Assembly (NCBI GenBank): GCA_016191425.1
Contig: JACPOR010000004.1
Coordinates: 1-52,095, forward strand
DNA length: 52,095 nt
Direction of reading: 5' to 3'
Source: Chloroflexota bacterium
GTDB taxonomy: Bacteria; Chloroflexota; Limnocylindria; Limnocylindrales; CSP1-4
The first letter of the stretch is position 1, and each line of letters begins with the position of its first letter. Both the position numbers and the translations under genes were made by a program. The notes below the pieces were generated by a model that searched no databases, was not told where the DNA came from, and saw only the letters and a program-made list of their open reading frames with translations. Below are positions 32,713 through 40,970 of this stretch, piece after piece.

Positions 32713-33987
32713 TCAGCCCTCGAAGCGCCGGAAGATCGCGACGGCGTTCTGTCCGCCGAACCCGAAGCCGTTGATCATCGCGGTGTCGACCCGCAGCTTC
32801 CGTTTGACGTTGGGCGTGTAGTCGAGATCGCATTCCGGATCGGGTTCCCGGTAGTTGATCGTCGGCGGGATCCAGCCGTCCGTGATCGCTCCGACGGCCG
32901 CGATCCCGGCGACGGCTCCGGCGGCACCGAGGAGGTGACCGACCATCGATTTTGGCGAGGAGATCGGGAGCGACGCCGCCCGCTCGCCGAACGCCCGCTT
33001 GATCGCCTTCGTTTCGGTGACGTCGTTGAGCGGGGTCGAGGTGCCGTGGGCCACGAGATAGTCGACGTCGGACGGCCCGATGCCGGCGTGGCGCATCGCG
33101 CCGGCCATGGCCATGGCCGCGCCGCGACCCGTCGGCTCCGGGGCGGAGATGTGGAACGCATCCGCGGTCAGTGATGCCCCGATGATCTCGGCGAGGATCG
33201 CCGCTCCGCGCCCCTGGGCGTGGGCCAGGGACTCGACGACGAGGACCCCGGCGCCTTCGCCGAACACGAACCCGTCACGCGTTCGATCGAACGGCCGCGA
33301 GGCCCCGGCCGGGTCATCGTTCCGCTTCGACAGGGCGCCAATGTTCCCGAGCGCCGCGAAGGCCATCGGCAGCAGAGGAGCCTCGGAGCCGCCTGCGATG
33401 ACGACATCGACCTCGTCGTTGGCGATGAGCCGGAGGGCGTCCTGGAAGGCGATGACGCCCGATGCGCAGGCCGCCACCTGGGTGATCAGCGGGCCGGTCA
33501 GGCCGTACTTCATCGACACCTGGGCCGCGGCCATGCTGCCCGAAACGGCCGGGATGGCGAACGGACTCACCTGGCCCGGCCCTCGATCCCAGAGGACGCG
33601 GGCACCCTCGACGACGTGTTCCATGCCGCCACCGCCGGTGTTGATCACGACGGCGACCCGGTCGCGCTGCTCGGGCGTCCACGTCGAGAAGTCGATGCCG
33701 GATCGCTCGATGGCCTCCGTGGCCGCGGCGACCCCGAAATGGATGAATCGGCTCATCCGCCGGACCATCTTGCGGTCCATCGTCAGCGCGGGATTGAAGT
33801 CCTTGACCTCGGCCGCGATCTTGACGTCGAACGTCGAGGTGTCGAAGGTCGTGATCGGGCCGCCACCCGAAACCCCGGCGAGCAGGTTCGCCCAGTACGT
33901 GTCGGCGTCGTTGCCGATCGGCGTGATCGCGCCCATCGCCGTGACGACGGCTCGGCGGGCGGGGTCCTGGCTAGGCACGGGGAACAC
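32713..33987 (-). CDS. fabF: 3-Oxoacyl-ACP synthase II (FabF-type), copy 1
   Basis: Condensing enzyme of fatty-acid elongation, 424 residues. The catalytic triad is complete: Cys in AACASGVIAF, His in VAHGTSTPLND and His in KSMVGHLLGAAG; the gatekeeper/glycine tail GFGFGGQNAVAIF is present. It starts with GTG at 33987. Third gene of fabD-fabF-fabF. It differs clearly from the second copy (for example VAACASG against VSACATG), so the two may differ in chain length or substrate rather than being a recent duplication. No acyl carrier protein or FabH gene is in the window. Confidence 0.92.
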   Translation of the reverse strand: MFPVPSQDPARRAVVTAMGAITPIGNDADTYWANLLAGVSGGGPITTFDTSTFDVKIAAEVKDFNPALTMDRKMVRRMSRFIHFGVAAATEAIERSGIDFSTWTPEQRDRVAVVINTGGGGMEHVVEGARVLWDRGPGQVSPFAIPAVSGSMAAAQVSMKYGLTGPLITQVAACASGVIAFQDALRLIANDEVDVVIAGGSEAPLLPMAFAALGNIGALSKRNDDPAGASRPFDRTRDGFVFGEGAGVLVVESLAHAQGRGAAILAEIIGASLTADAFHISAPEPTGRGAAMAMAGAMRHAGIGPSDVDYLVAHGTSTPLNDVTETKAIKRAFGERAASLPISSPKSMVGHLLGAAGAVAGIAAVGAITDGWIPPTINYREPDPECDLDYTPNVKRKLRVDTAMINGFGFGGQNAVAIFRRFEG

Positions 33988-34012
33988 CTCGGCGAGGGCG
34001 GATGGCCCCGCG

Positions 34013-34032
34013 ATTGTACCGGCGCACGCCGG
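34013..34032 (-). promoter_or_regulatory. Hairpin and TACAAT box between the two fabF genes
   Basis: Read on the minus strand, CCGGCG-TG-CGCCGG (34019-34032) is followed at once by TACAAT (34013-34018). The latter could be a -10 box of an internal promoter for the third gene, but no -35 box was found at 17-18 bases. Confidence 0.25.
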
Positions 34033-34050
34033 AGGGACGAGCGCCCAGGA

Positions 34051-35325
34051 TCAGTCGCCGTCGTAGCGCTTGAAGATGACCGCACCGTTGTGCCCACCCA
34101 GCCCGATGTTGTTCGAGAGCGCGTAGCGGACGGGTATCTCGATGGTCTCATCCACGACCCAGAGGTCGCAGGCGGGATCGGCGTGGCGATAGTTGAGCGT
34201 CCCGGGCACCGTCTGGGTGGCGATCGACATCACGGTCGCGAAGGCCTCGAACGAGCCCGCGGCGCCCATCATGTGGCCGGTCATCGACTTCGTGGCGCTG
34301 ATCGCCAGCGACCGTCGAGCCGCCGCCGACCGCTCGCCGAAGACCGTCCAGATCGCCTCGCTCTCGCGGGCATCCCCGACCGGCGTGGAGGTGCCGTGCG
34401 GGTTGATCAGGTCGACCTCGTCGCCAGGCACGCCGCGCCGGTCGAGGGCCATCTTCATCGCCCGCGCCGACCCGGTGCCGTGGTCGATGGGCTGGATCAT
34501 GTCCCAGCCGTCGGCCGCGGAACCATAGCCGACCACTTCGGCGTAGATCTTCGCGCCGCGTGCCTTCGCCAGCTCGAGATCCTCGAGGAAGAGGCCGCCG
34601 GCCCCCTCACCGAGGACGAACCCGTTGCGGGTGAGATCGAACGGCCGCGAGACGGTCTCGAGTGCCTCACCGGGCCGCGGTGACCCGAGGCCCCGCATGT
34701 TGCCGAACCCGGCGTGGGCGACCTCGATCAGGGGCGCCTCGGTCGAACCGCTGATGACCGCGATGCAGTCGCCGCGGCGAATGACCTCGGCTGCCTCGGC
34801 CACGTTGTGGGTGCCGGTTGCGCAGGCCGACACGATGCAGACGTTGTGGCCGATGGCGCCTGTCTCGATCGCGATCATGCCCGACGCGGAGTCGACCAGG
34901 GCATTGGCAATGAACGTCGGCGGAACCCGGTTGGGTCCCTTCTCGTGCAACGTCTTGTAGCTGTCGATCATCAGGCGCTGGCCGCCCGCGCCGGAGCCGA
35001 AGACGACGCCCACCTCTGTACGATTCTCATCGGTGATCACGAATCCGGAATCCGTCAGGGCCTGCTTGGCGGCGGCCACGCCGAAATGGATGTCGCTTTC
35101 GCTCCGGCGGACGGCCTTGGCGTCCATCCACGCGGCGGGCTCGAAGCCGTGGACCTCGCCGGCGAACCGATGGTCGTAGCCTGAGGCGTCGAAGCGGGTG
35201 ATCTCACCCAGCCCCGAGACGCCGTTGAGCAGGTTGGACCAGGCCGTCGCGACGTCGTTGCCGACCGGGCTGATGACGCCGAGGCCGGTCACGGCGACAC
35301 GACGCTGGTAATCGGGGGTGCGCAC
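34051..35325 (-). CDS. fabF: 3-Oxoacyl-ACP synthase II (FabF-type), copy 2
   Basis: Second condensing enzyme, 424 residues, with active-site Cys in VSACATGTHN, His in NPHGTSTPVGD and His in KSMTGHMMGAAG, and the end NNIGLGGHNGAVIF. The GTG at 35325 has AAGGAG ten bases upstream. It lies between fabD and copy 1, all on the minus strand. All catalytic residues are present in both copies, so neither is a chain-length-factor-like inactive partner. Confidence 0.93.
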   Translation of the reverse strand: MRTPDYQRRVAVTGLGVISPVGNDVATAWSNLLNGVSGLGEITRFDASGYDHRFAGEVHGFEPAAWMDAKAVRRSESDIHFGVAAAKQALTDSGFVITDENRTEVGVVFGSGAGGQRLMIDSYKTLHEKGPNRVPPTFIANALVDSASGMIAIETGAIGHNVCIVSACATGTHNVAEAAEVIRRGDCIAVISGSTEAPLIEVAHAGFGNMRGLGSPRPGEALETVSRPFDLTRNGFVLGEGAGGLFLEDLELAKARGAKIYAEVVGYGSAADGWDMIQPIDHGTGSARAMKMALDRRGVPGDEVDLINPHGTSTPVGDARESEAIWTVFGERSAAARRSLAISATKSMTGHMMGAAGSFEAFATVMSIATQTVPGTLNYRHADPACDLWVVDETIEIPVRYALSNNIGLGGHNGAVIFKRYDGD

Positions 35326-35370
35326 GGTGATGGGCTCCTTGATCGCTGCTTGGTTCGGGGTGGTGGGCGC

Positions 35371-36339
35371 TCAGGCCTGGTCTGTCGAGAAGTCGGGGAC
35401 GGCCAGCCGATCCGGCGCTCCGGGATCGTCGGCGGCAGAGGTGGCCGCATCTGCGGCGATACGCCTGGTGAGGCCGGTCAGAACGCGGCCGGGTCCGACC
35501 TCGAGAAACGCATCGACCCCCGCGGCCGCCATCGTCTCGACGGCCCGAATCCAGTCGACGCCAGCTGTCAGGTGTTCGACGAGCTCGGTTCGGCAGGCCT
35601 CCGCCGTATCGAGCACCTGCGCGTCGGCGTTGGCCAGGAGGGGGACGGCGGGGTCGGAGAAGTGCACGTCGGCGAGGACATCGCGCATCGCCCGTGCCGC
35701 GCCGGCCATCAACGGAGAGTGGGCGGCGACGCTGACCGGCAGGACGATTGCCCGCTTGGCACCGAGAGACTTCGCGATTTCGGCGCCGGCCTCGATCGCC
35801 GCCCGCTCGCCGGAAACCACGACCTGGCCCGGTGCGTTCCTGTTCGCGACGCCAAAGATGCCCGCGACACTCGCCCGGGCGACCAGGTCCGGGATCACGT
35901 CGTCGTCGAGCCCGATGATCGCGGCCATCGCGCCGTCGCGTCCGTCCCCCGACTGTTGCATCAGGCGGCCCCGCTCGCGCACCAGCCGGACGCCGTCGGC
36001 CAGGGAGATGACTCCAGCCGCCACCATCGCCGAGTACTGGCCCATGGAGTGGCCGGCCATGAAGACGGGCACCGCTGCCTCGTTGTCACCTGCGACCCAT
36101 CGTTCCCTGATCGCCTCGAGATAGGCGATCGAGGTTGCGAGCAGGGCCGGCTGGGCGTTCTCGGTCAGGTTCAGCGTCTCCTCGGGCCCGTCCCATGCCA
36201 GCTGACTGATCGCCTCGCCGAGGGCGTCGTCGGCAGCAGCGAAGATCGCGGCTGCGGCGGGCGAGGCTCCGGCGAGCGCCTGGCCCATGCCGACGGCCTG
36301 GGACCCTTGCCCCGGGAAGATGAACGCGAACTTGACCAT
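35371..36339 (-). CDS. fabD: Malonyl-CoA:ACP transacylase
   Basis: Loads malonate onto acyl carrier protein for fatty-acid synthesis; 322 residues. N-terminal FAFIFPGQGSQAVGMG, the nucleophile Ser98 in GHSMGQY, the conserved Arg in RLVRERGRLM, His in SVAAHSPLM and the end FLEVGPGRVLTGLTRR are all present. First gene of the leftward fab cluster. A MarR-family gene starts 150 bases away in the other direction, and the gap holds a candidate operator at 36439-36452. Confidence 0.95.
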   Translation of the reverse strand: MVKFAFIFPGQGSQAVGMGQALAGASPAAAAIFAAADDALGEAISQLAWDGPEETLNLTENAQPALLATSIAYLEAIRERWVAGDNEAAVPVFMAGHSMGQYSAMVAAGVISLADGVRLVRERGRLMQQSGDGRDGAMAAIIGLDDDVIPDLVARASVAGIFGVANRNAPGQVVVSGERAAIEAGAEIAKSLGAKRAIVLPVSVAAHSPLMAGAARAMRDVLADVHFSDPAVPLLANADAQVLDTAEACRTELVEHLTAGVDWIRAVETMAAAGVDAFLEVGPGRVLTGLTRRIAADAATSAADDPGAPDRLAVPDFSTDQA

Positions 36340-36438
36340 GGCCTCCGGCTCGATGCGGTGACGGGCAACGGGAAACGCCGCTCGTCATCGGCGCCCCCGA
36401 AGCCTGCCCCGTCCATCGCTCCTGCGTGCGTGGAAAAC

Positions 36439-36452
36439 ATGCGCGTGTGCAT
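36439..36452. promoter_or_regulatory. Candidate MarR operator
   Basis: An imperfect 14-bp palindrome, ATGCGCGTGTGCAT, in the divergent gap between fabD and the MarR gene, about 38 bases before the MarR start. Arms match at five of six positions around a GT centre. Size and site suit a MarR dimer. Confidence 0.4.
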
Positions 36453-36489
36453 ACGACGCGGGCAGGGTTTGCGCTAGCATCGCGGTGTC

Positions 36490-37071
36490 ATGACCGATCC
36501 CCCGGCGCCGCGCCGCCGTCCGCGCGCCGCCAGCGTCCGGGCCATTGCTCGACGTTTTGAGGCAGACCTCGGGTCATCCGTCCTCGCGGCCGGGCCGCGG
36601 ATCCCCAATGTGCGTCAGATCTCGGAGCGCGTGGCGATGGGCCGTGCCCTGTGGCGCGAGCTGGTCATCGGGTTCGCGTCGCAACTCGGTGAGCTGCGCC
36701 TCGGTTTCACCCAGCTGGCGGCCCTGTACGTGCTGGCCGACGGAAGCACCATCACGATCGGCGAGCTGGCCGAGTCGCTCGGTCGATCTCCCTCTGCGAC
36801 GAGCCGGCTCGTGGACGGCCTCGTGCGGCGGAGGCTGGTGGAGCGGCGCGAGGAGCCGGAGGACCGGCGACAACGATCGGTCGTCCTGACGCATCGCGGC
36901 CGCGCCATGCTCAGGGTCGTCGATCGCGCCCGTGCTGATCAGTTCCTGACGGCCGTGCGCCCGCTGCCCACGGCCGAGCGCGCGCTCGTCGCGATGGCCG
37001 TCGCCGCCCTTGCCACGCGCGCCTTCTCAAGGAAGGGTCGTGTCGTGCGGCCCGACCCGGAGCGGAGCTGA
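36490..37071 (+). CDS. MarR-family transcriptional regulator
   Basis: A 193-residue winged-helix regulator. The recognition unit is ITIGELAESLGRSPSATSRLVDGLVRRRLVERREEPEDRRQRSVVLTHRG, split by the usual wing; the C-terminal helices complete the dimer domain. An N-terminal extension of about 35 Arg/Pro-rich residues precedes the family core. It is divergent from fabD. In Firmicutes the MarR-family FabT represses fab genes from such a position, so a like role here is a fair guess, along with self-control through the palindrome at 36439. Confidence 0.88.
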   Translation: MTDPPAPRRRPRAASVRAIARRFEADLGSSVLAAGPRIPNVRQISERVAMGRALWRELVIGFASQLGELRLGFTQLAALYVLADGSTITIGELAESLGRSPSATSRLVDGLVRRRLVERREEPEDRRQRSVVLTHRGRAMLRVVDRARADQFLTAVRPLPTAERALVAMAVAALATRAFSRKGRVVRPDPERS

Positions 37072-37095
37072 CGCCCGTTCGCCCCCATCGAGGAC

Positions 37096-38022
37096 CTACG
37101 AGTTGCGTCGCGCCTGCCGGTAGGCGAGGGCCCCGAGGCCAAGGAGGGTCGCCCCACCGAGGACCGCGATCAGGAGCGTCGTCGGATCGCTGGTCGTGCC
37201 TCCATCCGCAGCCGCACCGACGGGGCCAAGGGTCGCTGTTGCCTCGGCCGATGATCCGGCGCCGGCCTGGGCGGCCGGCGCCGTCGCGGCGCTCGAGGAC
37301 GGCGTTGCCGGCGGCGAAACGGACCCCGCTTCGGCCGGTGAGCGGGTCGGCGAAGCCGTGGGCAGCGTCCCCACCGCCGTGTTCACGGGCGCGGTCACGG
37401 TGGGAGTCGTGGTCGCGGTCGGAGATCGGGTCCTGGTCGGCGTCGGGCGAGGAGCTGGCACCGTGGTTGACGCAGGCGTCGGAGGCACGGTGGTGGGGCG
37501 AGGCGTCGGAGGCACGGTGGCCGCGGCGATCACCGTGATCACGCCGGACATCTGCTCGGGATGGATCTCGCAGAAGTACGGGTACGTACCAGGCGTCGTG
37601 AAGGTCGTCGTGAAGGTGCTCCCGGATGTCAGCAGTCCCGCGCTCGCCGGGCGGTCGGGGAACCGATTGTCCACCATTCCTGGGGTCCCGCTCGTGACCG
37701 AGTGGGGATCCCCGCTGGCGACCCAGGTGACCTGCGAGCCAACCGTGACGGTCAGGGTGGAACCCCCGCCGGGCGCGAGGAACTCGTAGTTCTTCGCCTG
37801 GATCGTGTACGAGCCGCCAATCCCCGGATTCGCGAGCCCCAGAGAGGCGGCGAGGGCGAGCACGGCCGCGACGAGGGAGCGCCGGCCGATCCGTGGGCGG
37901 CTGCCGATCCGTAGGCCGCCGAAGATCCGTGGGCGGCTGCCGATCCGTGGGCCGCCGACGGTGAGCGGGCCACCGAAGATCCGTGGGCGGCGAACCGGAG
38001 TCCCTGGGCCAGGCATCACCAT
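37096..38022 (-). CDS. Membrane-anchored cupredoxin with Thr/Pro-rich stalk
   Basis: A 308-residue surface protein: signal segment (RRSLVAAVLALAASLGLA), a plastocyanin-like domain with His in GDPHSVTSG and Cys, His, Met in YFCEIHPEQMSG, then about 120 residues rich in Thr, Pro, Ser and Ala, one helix (TTLLIAVLGGATLLGLGALAY) and a basic tail. So the copper domain stands off the membrane on a stalk. The first 45 residues are Arg/Gly/Pro repeats (PRIFGG, PRIGSR) encoded by short DNA repeats; the start (38022 or 38016) is uncertain for that reason. Divergent from the CHRD gene. Confidence 0.78.
   Translation of the reverse strand: MVMPGPGTPVRRPRIFGGPLTVGGPRIGSRPRIFGGLRIGSRPRIGRRSLVAAVLALAASLGLANPGIGGSYTIQAKNYEFLAPGGGSTLTVTVGSQVTWVASGDPHSVTSGTPGMVDNRFPDRPASAGLLTSGSTFTTTFTTPGTYPYFCEIHPEQMSGVITVIAAATVPPTPRPTTVPPTPASTTVPAPRPTPTRTRSPTATTTPTVTAPVNTAVGTLPTASPTRSPAEAGSVSPPATPSSSAATAPAAQAGAGSSAEATATLGPVGAAADGGTTSDPTTLLIAVLGGATLLGLGALAYRQARRNS
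37885..37995. repeat. Interspersed GATCCGTGGGCGGC repeats
   Basis: Five to six copies of GATCCGT(A/G)GGC, joined by GGCTGCC or CGCCGAA, lie within the 5' end of the cupredoxin gene and encode PRI-type repeats before its signal peptide. Confidence 0.65.
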
Positions 38023-38043
38023 CGAGTACGCCCAGCCCGGTCA

Positions 38044-38065
38044 ATCGGATCCCCATGGATCCGAT
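38044..38065. promoter_or_regulatory. Perfect palindrome in the cupredoxin/CHRD divergent gap
   Basis: Nine-base arms ATCGGATCC and GGATCCGAT around CCAT. It lies 22 bases from the cupredoxin start and 74 bases from the CHRD start, where a shared operator would be expected. Confidence 0.5.
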
Positions 38066-38138
38066 CCGGTCGCAGCGGCGTACCTCTGGTACTCCGACGG
38101 GGCCGCAGCGTGCCCGTGGAAGGATGCAGGAGGATGGC

Positions 38139-39185
38139 ATGCGATCGCGATTGATCGTTCTCGGTGTGATCGGCCTGGTGGCGCTCACGGCGCCGGCAGC
38201 GCTGGCCGCCAATCCGCCGACCGCCGCGTTCGGAGGGGCGGTGTCCGGCCCCCAGGAAGTCCCGGCCGTCGTCACGACCGCGACCGGTGAGGCAACCGTG
38301 GTGATCTCGGCCGACAACACGACGATCTGGTACGTCGTGAACTACGGCGGCCTGTCGGGTGCGCTCGCGGCTGCCCATATCCATGTCGGCGCTGCCGGCG
38401 CGAACGGCGGCGTCATCCTGCCGCTCGCCGCATCGGCGAGCCCGATGGTCGGAACCCTCACAGCCAGCAGCTTCGCGGCGAGCGGCGCGATCACGACGTT
38501 CGCCGAGGCGGTCGCGGCCATCAAGGCCGGCGGCACGTACGTCAACCTGCACACGGCCGCGAATCCGGGCGGGGAGATCCGGGGCCAGGTCACCGCCAAG
38601 GGCAATGCCCATTTCGGCACCCTGTCCGGAGCCCAGGAGGTGCCGGCCGTGACGACCGCTGGCACGGGTACGGCGTGGGTCGTCGTGAGCAGCGACGGAA
38701 GCACGCTGACCTACTACGTCGCGTACAGCGGCCTTTCCGGAGCGCCCGCGGCGGCGCACATCCATCTGGGTGCAGCTGGAGCGAATGGTGGAGTCATGTT
38801 GCCGCTGGTGACCGGGCCGACTCCCATGACCGGGACGCTGACGGCGGCCAACTTGACGCCCATCGGTTCGGTGACGGACATGGCCGGTGCGGTCGCGGCG
38901 ATCGCCGCCGGCAACGCGTACGTGAACGTCCATACCGCCGCCAATCCCGGTGGGGAAGTCCGTGCACAGCTGGCCGTCACCGTGGCTCCGGCCGCGACGG
39001 CTGCCCCGGTGGCGCCCACTGTTCCGCCGACGTCGACGATCGGGCGGTCACCGATCACGGCTCCGGGCGGCATCGCCGCCGCGATCGGTCTCATGATGGT
39101 GATTGCCGTCGGGGTCATGGCCTGGCCGGTACGCCGGGCCGCGGCCCGGGCTGGACGTGATCGGAGCGGGTCCGACCGGAACTGA
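38139..39185 (+). CDS. Secreted protein with two CHRD domains and a C-terminal anchor
   Basis: A 348-residue protein with a signal peptide (MRSRLIVLGVIGLVALTAPAA), two tandem CHRD domains (each with SGxQEVPAV, AAHIHxGAAGANGGV and NxHTAANPGGExRxQ), a short Pro/Thr stalk, one helix and a basic tail. CHRD domains are beta-rich extracellular folds of unknown bacterial function. The two copies are close to each other in sequence, so they arose by internal duplication. AGGAGG lies six bases before the ATG at 38139. Perhaps co-controlled with the divergent cupredoxin. Confidence 0.85.
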   Translation: MRSRLIVLGVIGLVALTAPAALAANPPTAAFGGAVSGPQEVPAVVTTATGEATVVISADNTTIWYVVNYGGLSGALAAAHIHVGAAGANGGVILPLAASASPMVGTLTASSFAASGAITTFAEAVAAIKAGGTYVNLHTAANPGGEIRGQVTAKGNAHFGTLSGAQEVPAVTTAGTGTAWVVVSSDGSTLTYYVAYSGLSGAPAAAHIHLGAAGANGGVMLPLVTGPTPMTGTLTAANLTPIGSVTDMAGAVAAIAAGNAYVNVHTAANPGGEVRAQLAVTVAPAATAAPVAPTVPPTSTIGRSPITAPGGIAAAIGLMMVIAVGVMAWPVRRAAARAGRDRSGSDRN

Positions 39186-39205
39186 AACCGGCCGGTCAGT
39201 TCCGG

Positions 39206-39276
39206 AGGGAGCGGTTGCCGTCGGCGGCCGCTCCCTGCCACACCACTGGCGACCGCTCCCTGCCACACCACTGGCG
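39206..39276 (+). terminator. Hairpin and 25-bp repeat after the CHRD gene
   Basis: AGGGAGCGG (39206-39214) pairs perfectly with CCGCTCCCT (39228-39236). The right arm opens a 25-bp direct repeat starting CCGCTCCCTGCCACACCACT, copies at 39228 and 39253, so a second right arm is available. Confidence 0.55.
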
Positions 39277-39294
39277 CCCGCGGTTCCCGGAGCC

Positions 39295-40728
39295 TCAGCC
39301 ACAGAACCGCAGGACCGCGTCGTAGAGGACGGGCAGGCCCCACCGGAGCGCGTCGAGCCCGACGCGCTCGTCCACGCCGTGGTAGCGCTCGAGGTAGGCC
39401 TCGTCAGGGGCCAGCTTCAGCGGCGAGAACCCGTAGGCAGGCACGCCGAGTCGGGCCAGCGCCTTGTCGTCGGTCGAGAACGGGGCCATGACAGGGATCG
39501 GGATGCCGTCAGGGTCATGGTCCAGGATGGCCTGTTCGAGGACGCGGTACAGCACCGTGTCGACCGGCGCGACCACCGCCGGTGCCGCTGTCAGGAGCTC
39601 GATGTCGCAAACGCGCTCGAGATCCTGGCCGAGTCGCTCGATGATCTCTTCACGCATCGCCGGCTCATCTGTTCCCGGGAGCAGGCGGCAGTCGAGCTCG
39701 ATCATCGCCACGCCCGGGATCACGTTGTACTTGACCCCGGCATGGACGATGTTGGGTGAGATTGTGTCCCGGACGAGGGCCCGGGCCGCCCGTGCATAGA
39801 CCGGAGCGCACAGGCGATCGATCGCCGCCTCGGCTCGACCGGGGTCGCCCTCGGCGATCGCCCGAAGGAGGATCGAAGCCTCGCCTTCGAGGGCGTCGGC
39901 GGCACGGCGGAAGAAGTTCCGCATCACCTCCGTCACGCGCGGCGTTCCGGGGACAGCGAGTCGCCTGATCGCCTCGGCCGCCAGCACGGCAGCGTTGTCC
40001 GGCCGTGGCATCGAGCCGTGACCCCAGGTCCCGCGAACGGTGATGCGGTAGACGGCGTAACCCTTTTCCGCGACCTGGATCGGGTAGAGTCGGCGCCCGC
40101 CGACAGCCAGGCTCACGCCCCCGGATTCGTTGAGGGCTCCGGCGGCGCGGAGATGTTCCGGATGGTTGTCCGCGAGCCAGCCTGCGCCATCGAGTCCGCC
40201 CGCCTCCTCGTCTGCCGTCACCGCGAGGAGGAGATCGCGGCGAAGGCCCGGGATCGGCTCCGAGGCGGGATCGAGGCCGGCTGCCGCGGCATCCTCCGCA
40301 AGGAGCCGGAAGACCTCGATCTCCATCGCCACGAGGTCCTTCATGTCCACGGCGCCGCGCCCATACAGGTAGCCATCGACGATCTCGCCGCCGAATGGAT
40401 CCTGGGTCCAGCGATCGGGCGGAGCGGGTACCACGTCCAGGTGCGAGAGCAGGAGGAGCGGATCGCCGCCCGTTCTGTCGCCACGCAACCGAGCGACCAC
40501 CGAACCCCGGCCGGGCACGGGCTCGTAGACGGTCGTTGGGACGCCGACCTCGGATAGCCAGGCCGCGATGCGGCGTGCGGCCTCGAGCTCGGGACCCGCC
40601 GGAGTCGGTGGATTGACCGATGGAATGCGAATCAGCTCGCCGAGCGTCTCGAGGAGGCGGGAGTGGGAGGCCGCCCACCGCTCGGGAGCCACGGCGTCGG
40701 AGGGCCGCGCCGAAGCGGTTTCGGCCAT
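39295..40728 (-). CDS. M20-family metallopeptidase
   Basis: A cytosolic zinc peptidase/deacylase of the ArgE/DapE/ACY1/CPG2 family, 477 residues. Metal ligands in order: His in LLLSHLDVVP, Asp in YGRGAVDMK, Glu pair in TADEEAGG (base and ligand), and His near the end in RYHGVDERV. The dimerisation insert with IVHAGVKYNVIPG is typical. The substrate is not clear: carnosinase-like peptidase or N-acyl amino-acid deacylase. Last gene of the ilvD operon, one base after the small membrane protein. Confidence 0.87.
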   Translation of the reverse strand: MAETASARPSDAVAPERWAASHSRLLETLGELIRIPSVNPPTPAGPELEAARRIAAWLSEVGVPTTVYEPVPGRGSVVARLRGDRTGGDPLLLLSHLDVVPAPPDRWTQDPFGGEIVDGYLYGRGAVDMKDLVAMEIEVFRLLAEDAAAAGLDPASEPIPGLRRDLLLAVTADEEAGGLDGAGWLADNHPEHLRAAGALNESGGVSLAVGGRRLYPIQVAEKGYAVYRITVRGTWGHGSMPRPDNAAVLAAEAIRRLAVPGTPRVTEVMRNFFRRAADALEGEASILLRAIAEGDPGRAEAAIDRLCAPVYARAARALVRDTISPNIVHAGVKYNVIPGVAMIELDCRLLPGTDEPAMREEIIERLGQDLERVCDIELLTAAPAVVAPVDTVLYRVLEQAILDHDPDGIPIPVMAPFSTDDKALARLGVPAYGFSPLKLAPDEAYLERYHGVDERVGLDALRWGLPVLYDAVLRFCG

Positions 40729-40729
40729 G

Positions 40730-40966
40730 TCAGACGGAGTATCCGAGGAGCGCGCCCACGATGCCGACGATGAACCCGGAGAGGACCAGGAAGAGGACCA
40801 TCGCGATGAGAATCCGGACGTAGCGACGTTCCTCGGCGAGCCCGGCGCCAGGGTCGGGATCCCGACCGCCGGCGATGTACGGCGCGGACAGCCCGCGCTT
40901 GCGGGCGTGCTGGTTCCGCTCCGAGTCGTAGGCCTCGGGGTCGGGCGGGAGGGGGGCCCCGGACAT
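40730..40966 (-). CDS. Small single-helix membrane protein
   Basis: A 78-residue protein with a charged N-terminal half (PPDPEAYDSERNQHARKRG) and one C-terminal helix (ILIAMVLFLVLSGFIVGIVGALLG). Packed tightly between ilvD (four bases) and the peptidase (one base). No family recognised; it may be a conserved lineage-specific protein. Confidence 0.6.
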   Translation of the reverse strand: MSGAPLPPDPEAYDSERNQHARKRGLSAPYIAGGRDPDPGAGLAEERRYVRILIAMVLFLVLSGFIVGIVGALLGYSV

Positions 40967-40970
40967 CACC

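Noticed and set aside
32713-35325. Type II polyketide synthase pair (ketosynthase plus chain-length factor)
   Set aside because: Both synthases keep the active-site cysteine and both histidines, and no cyclase or ketoreductase genes are near.
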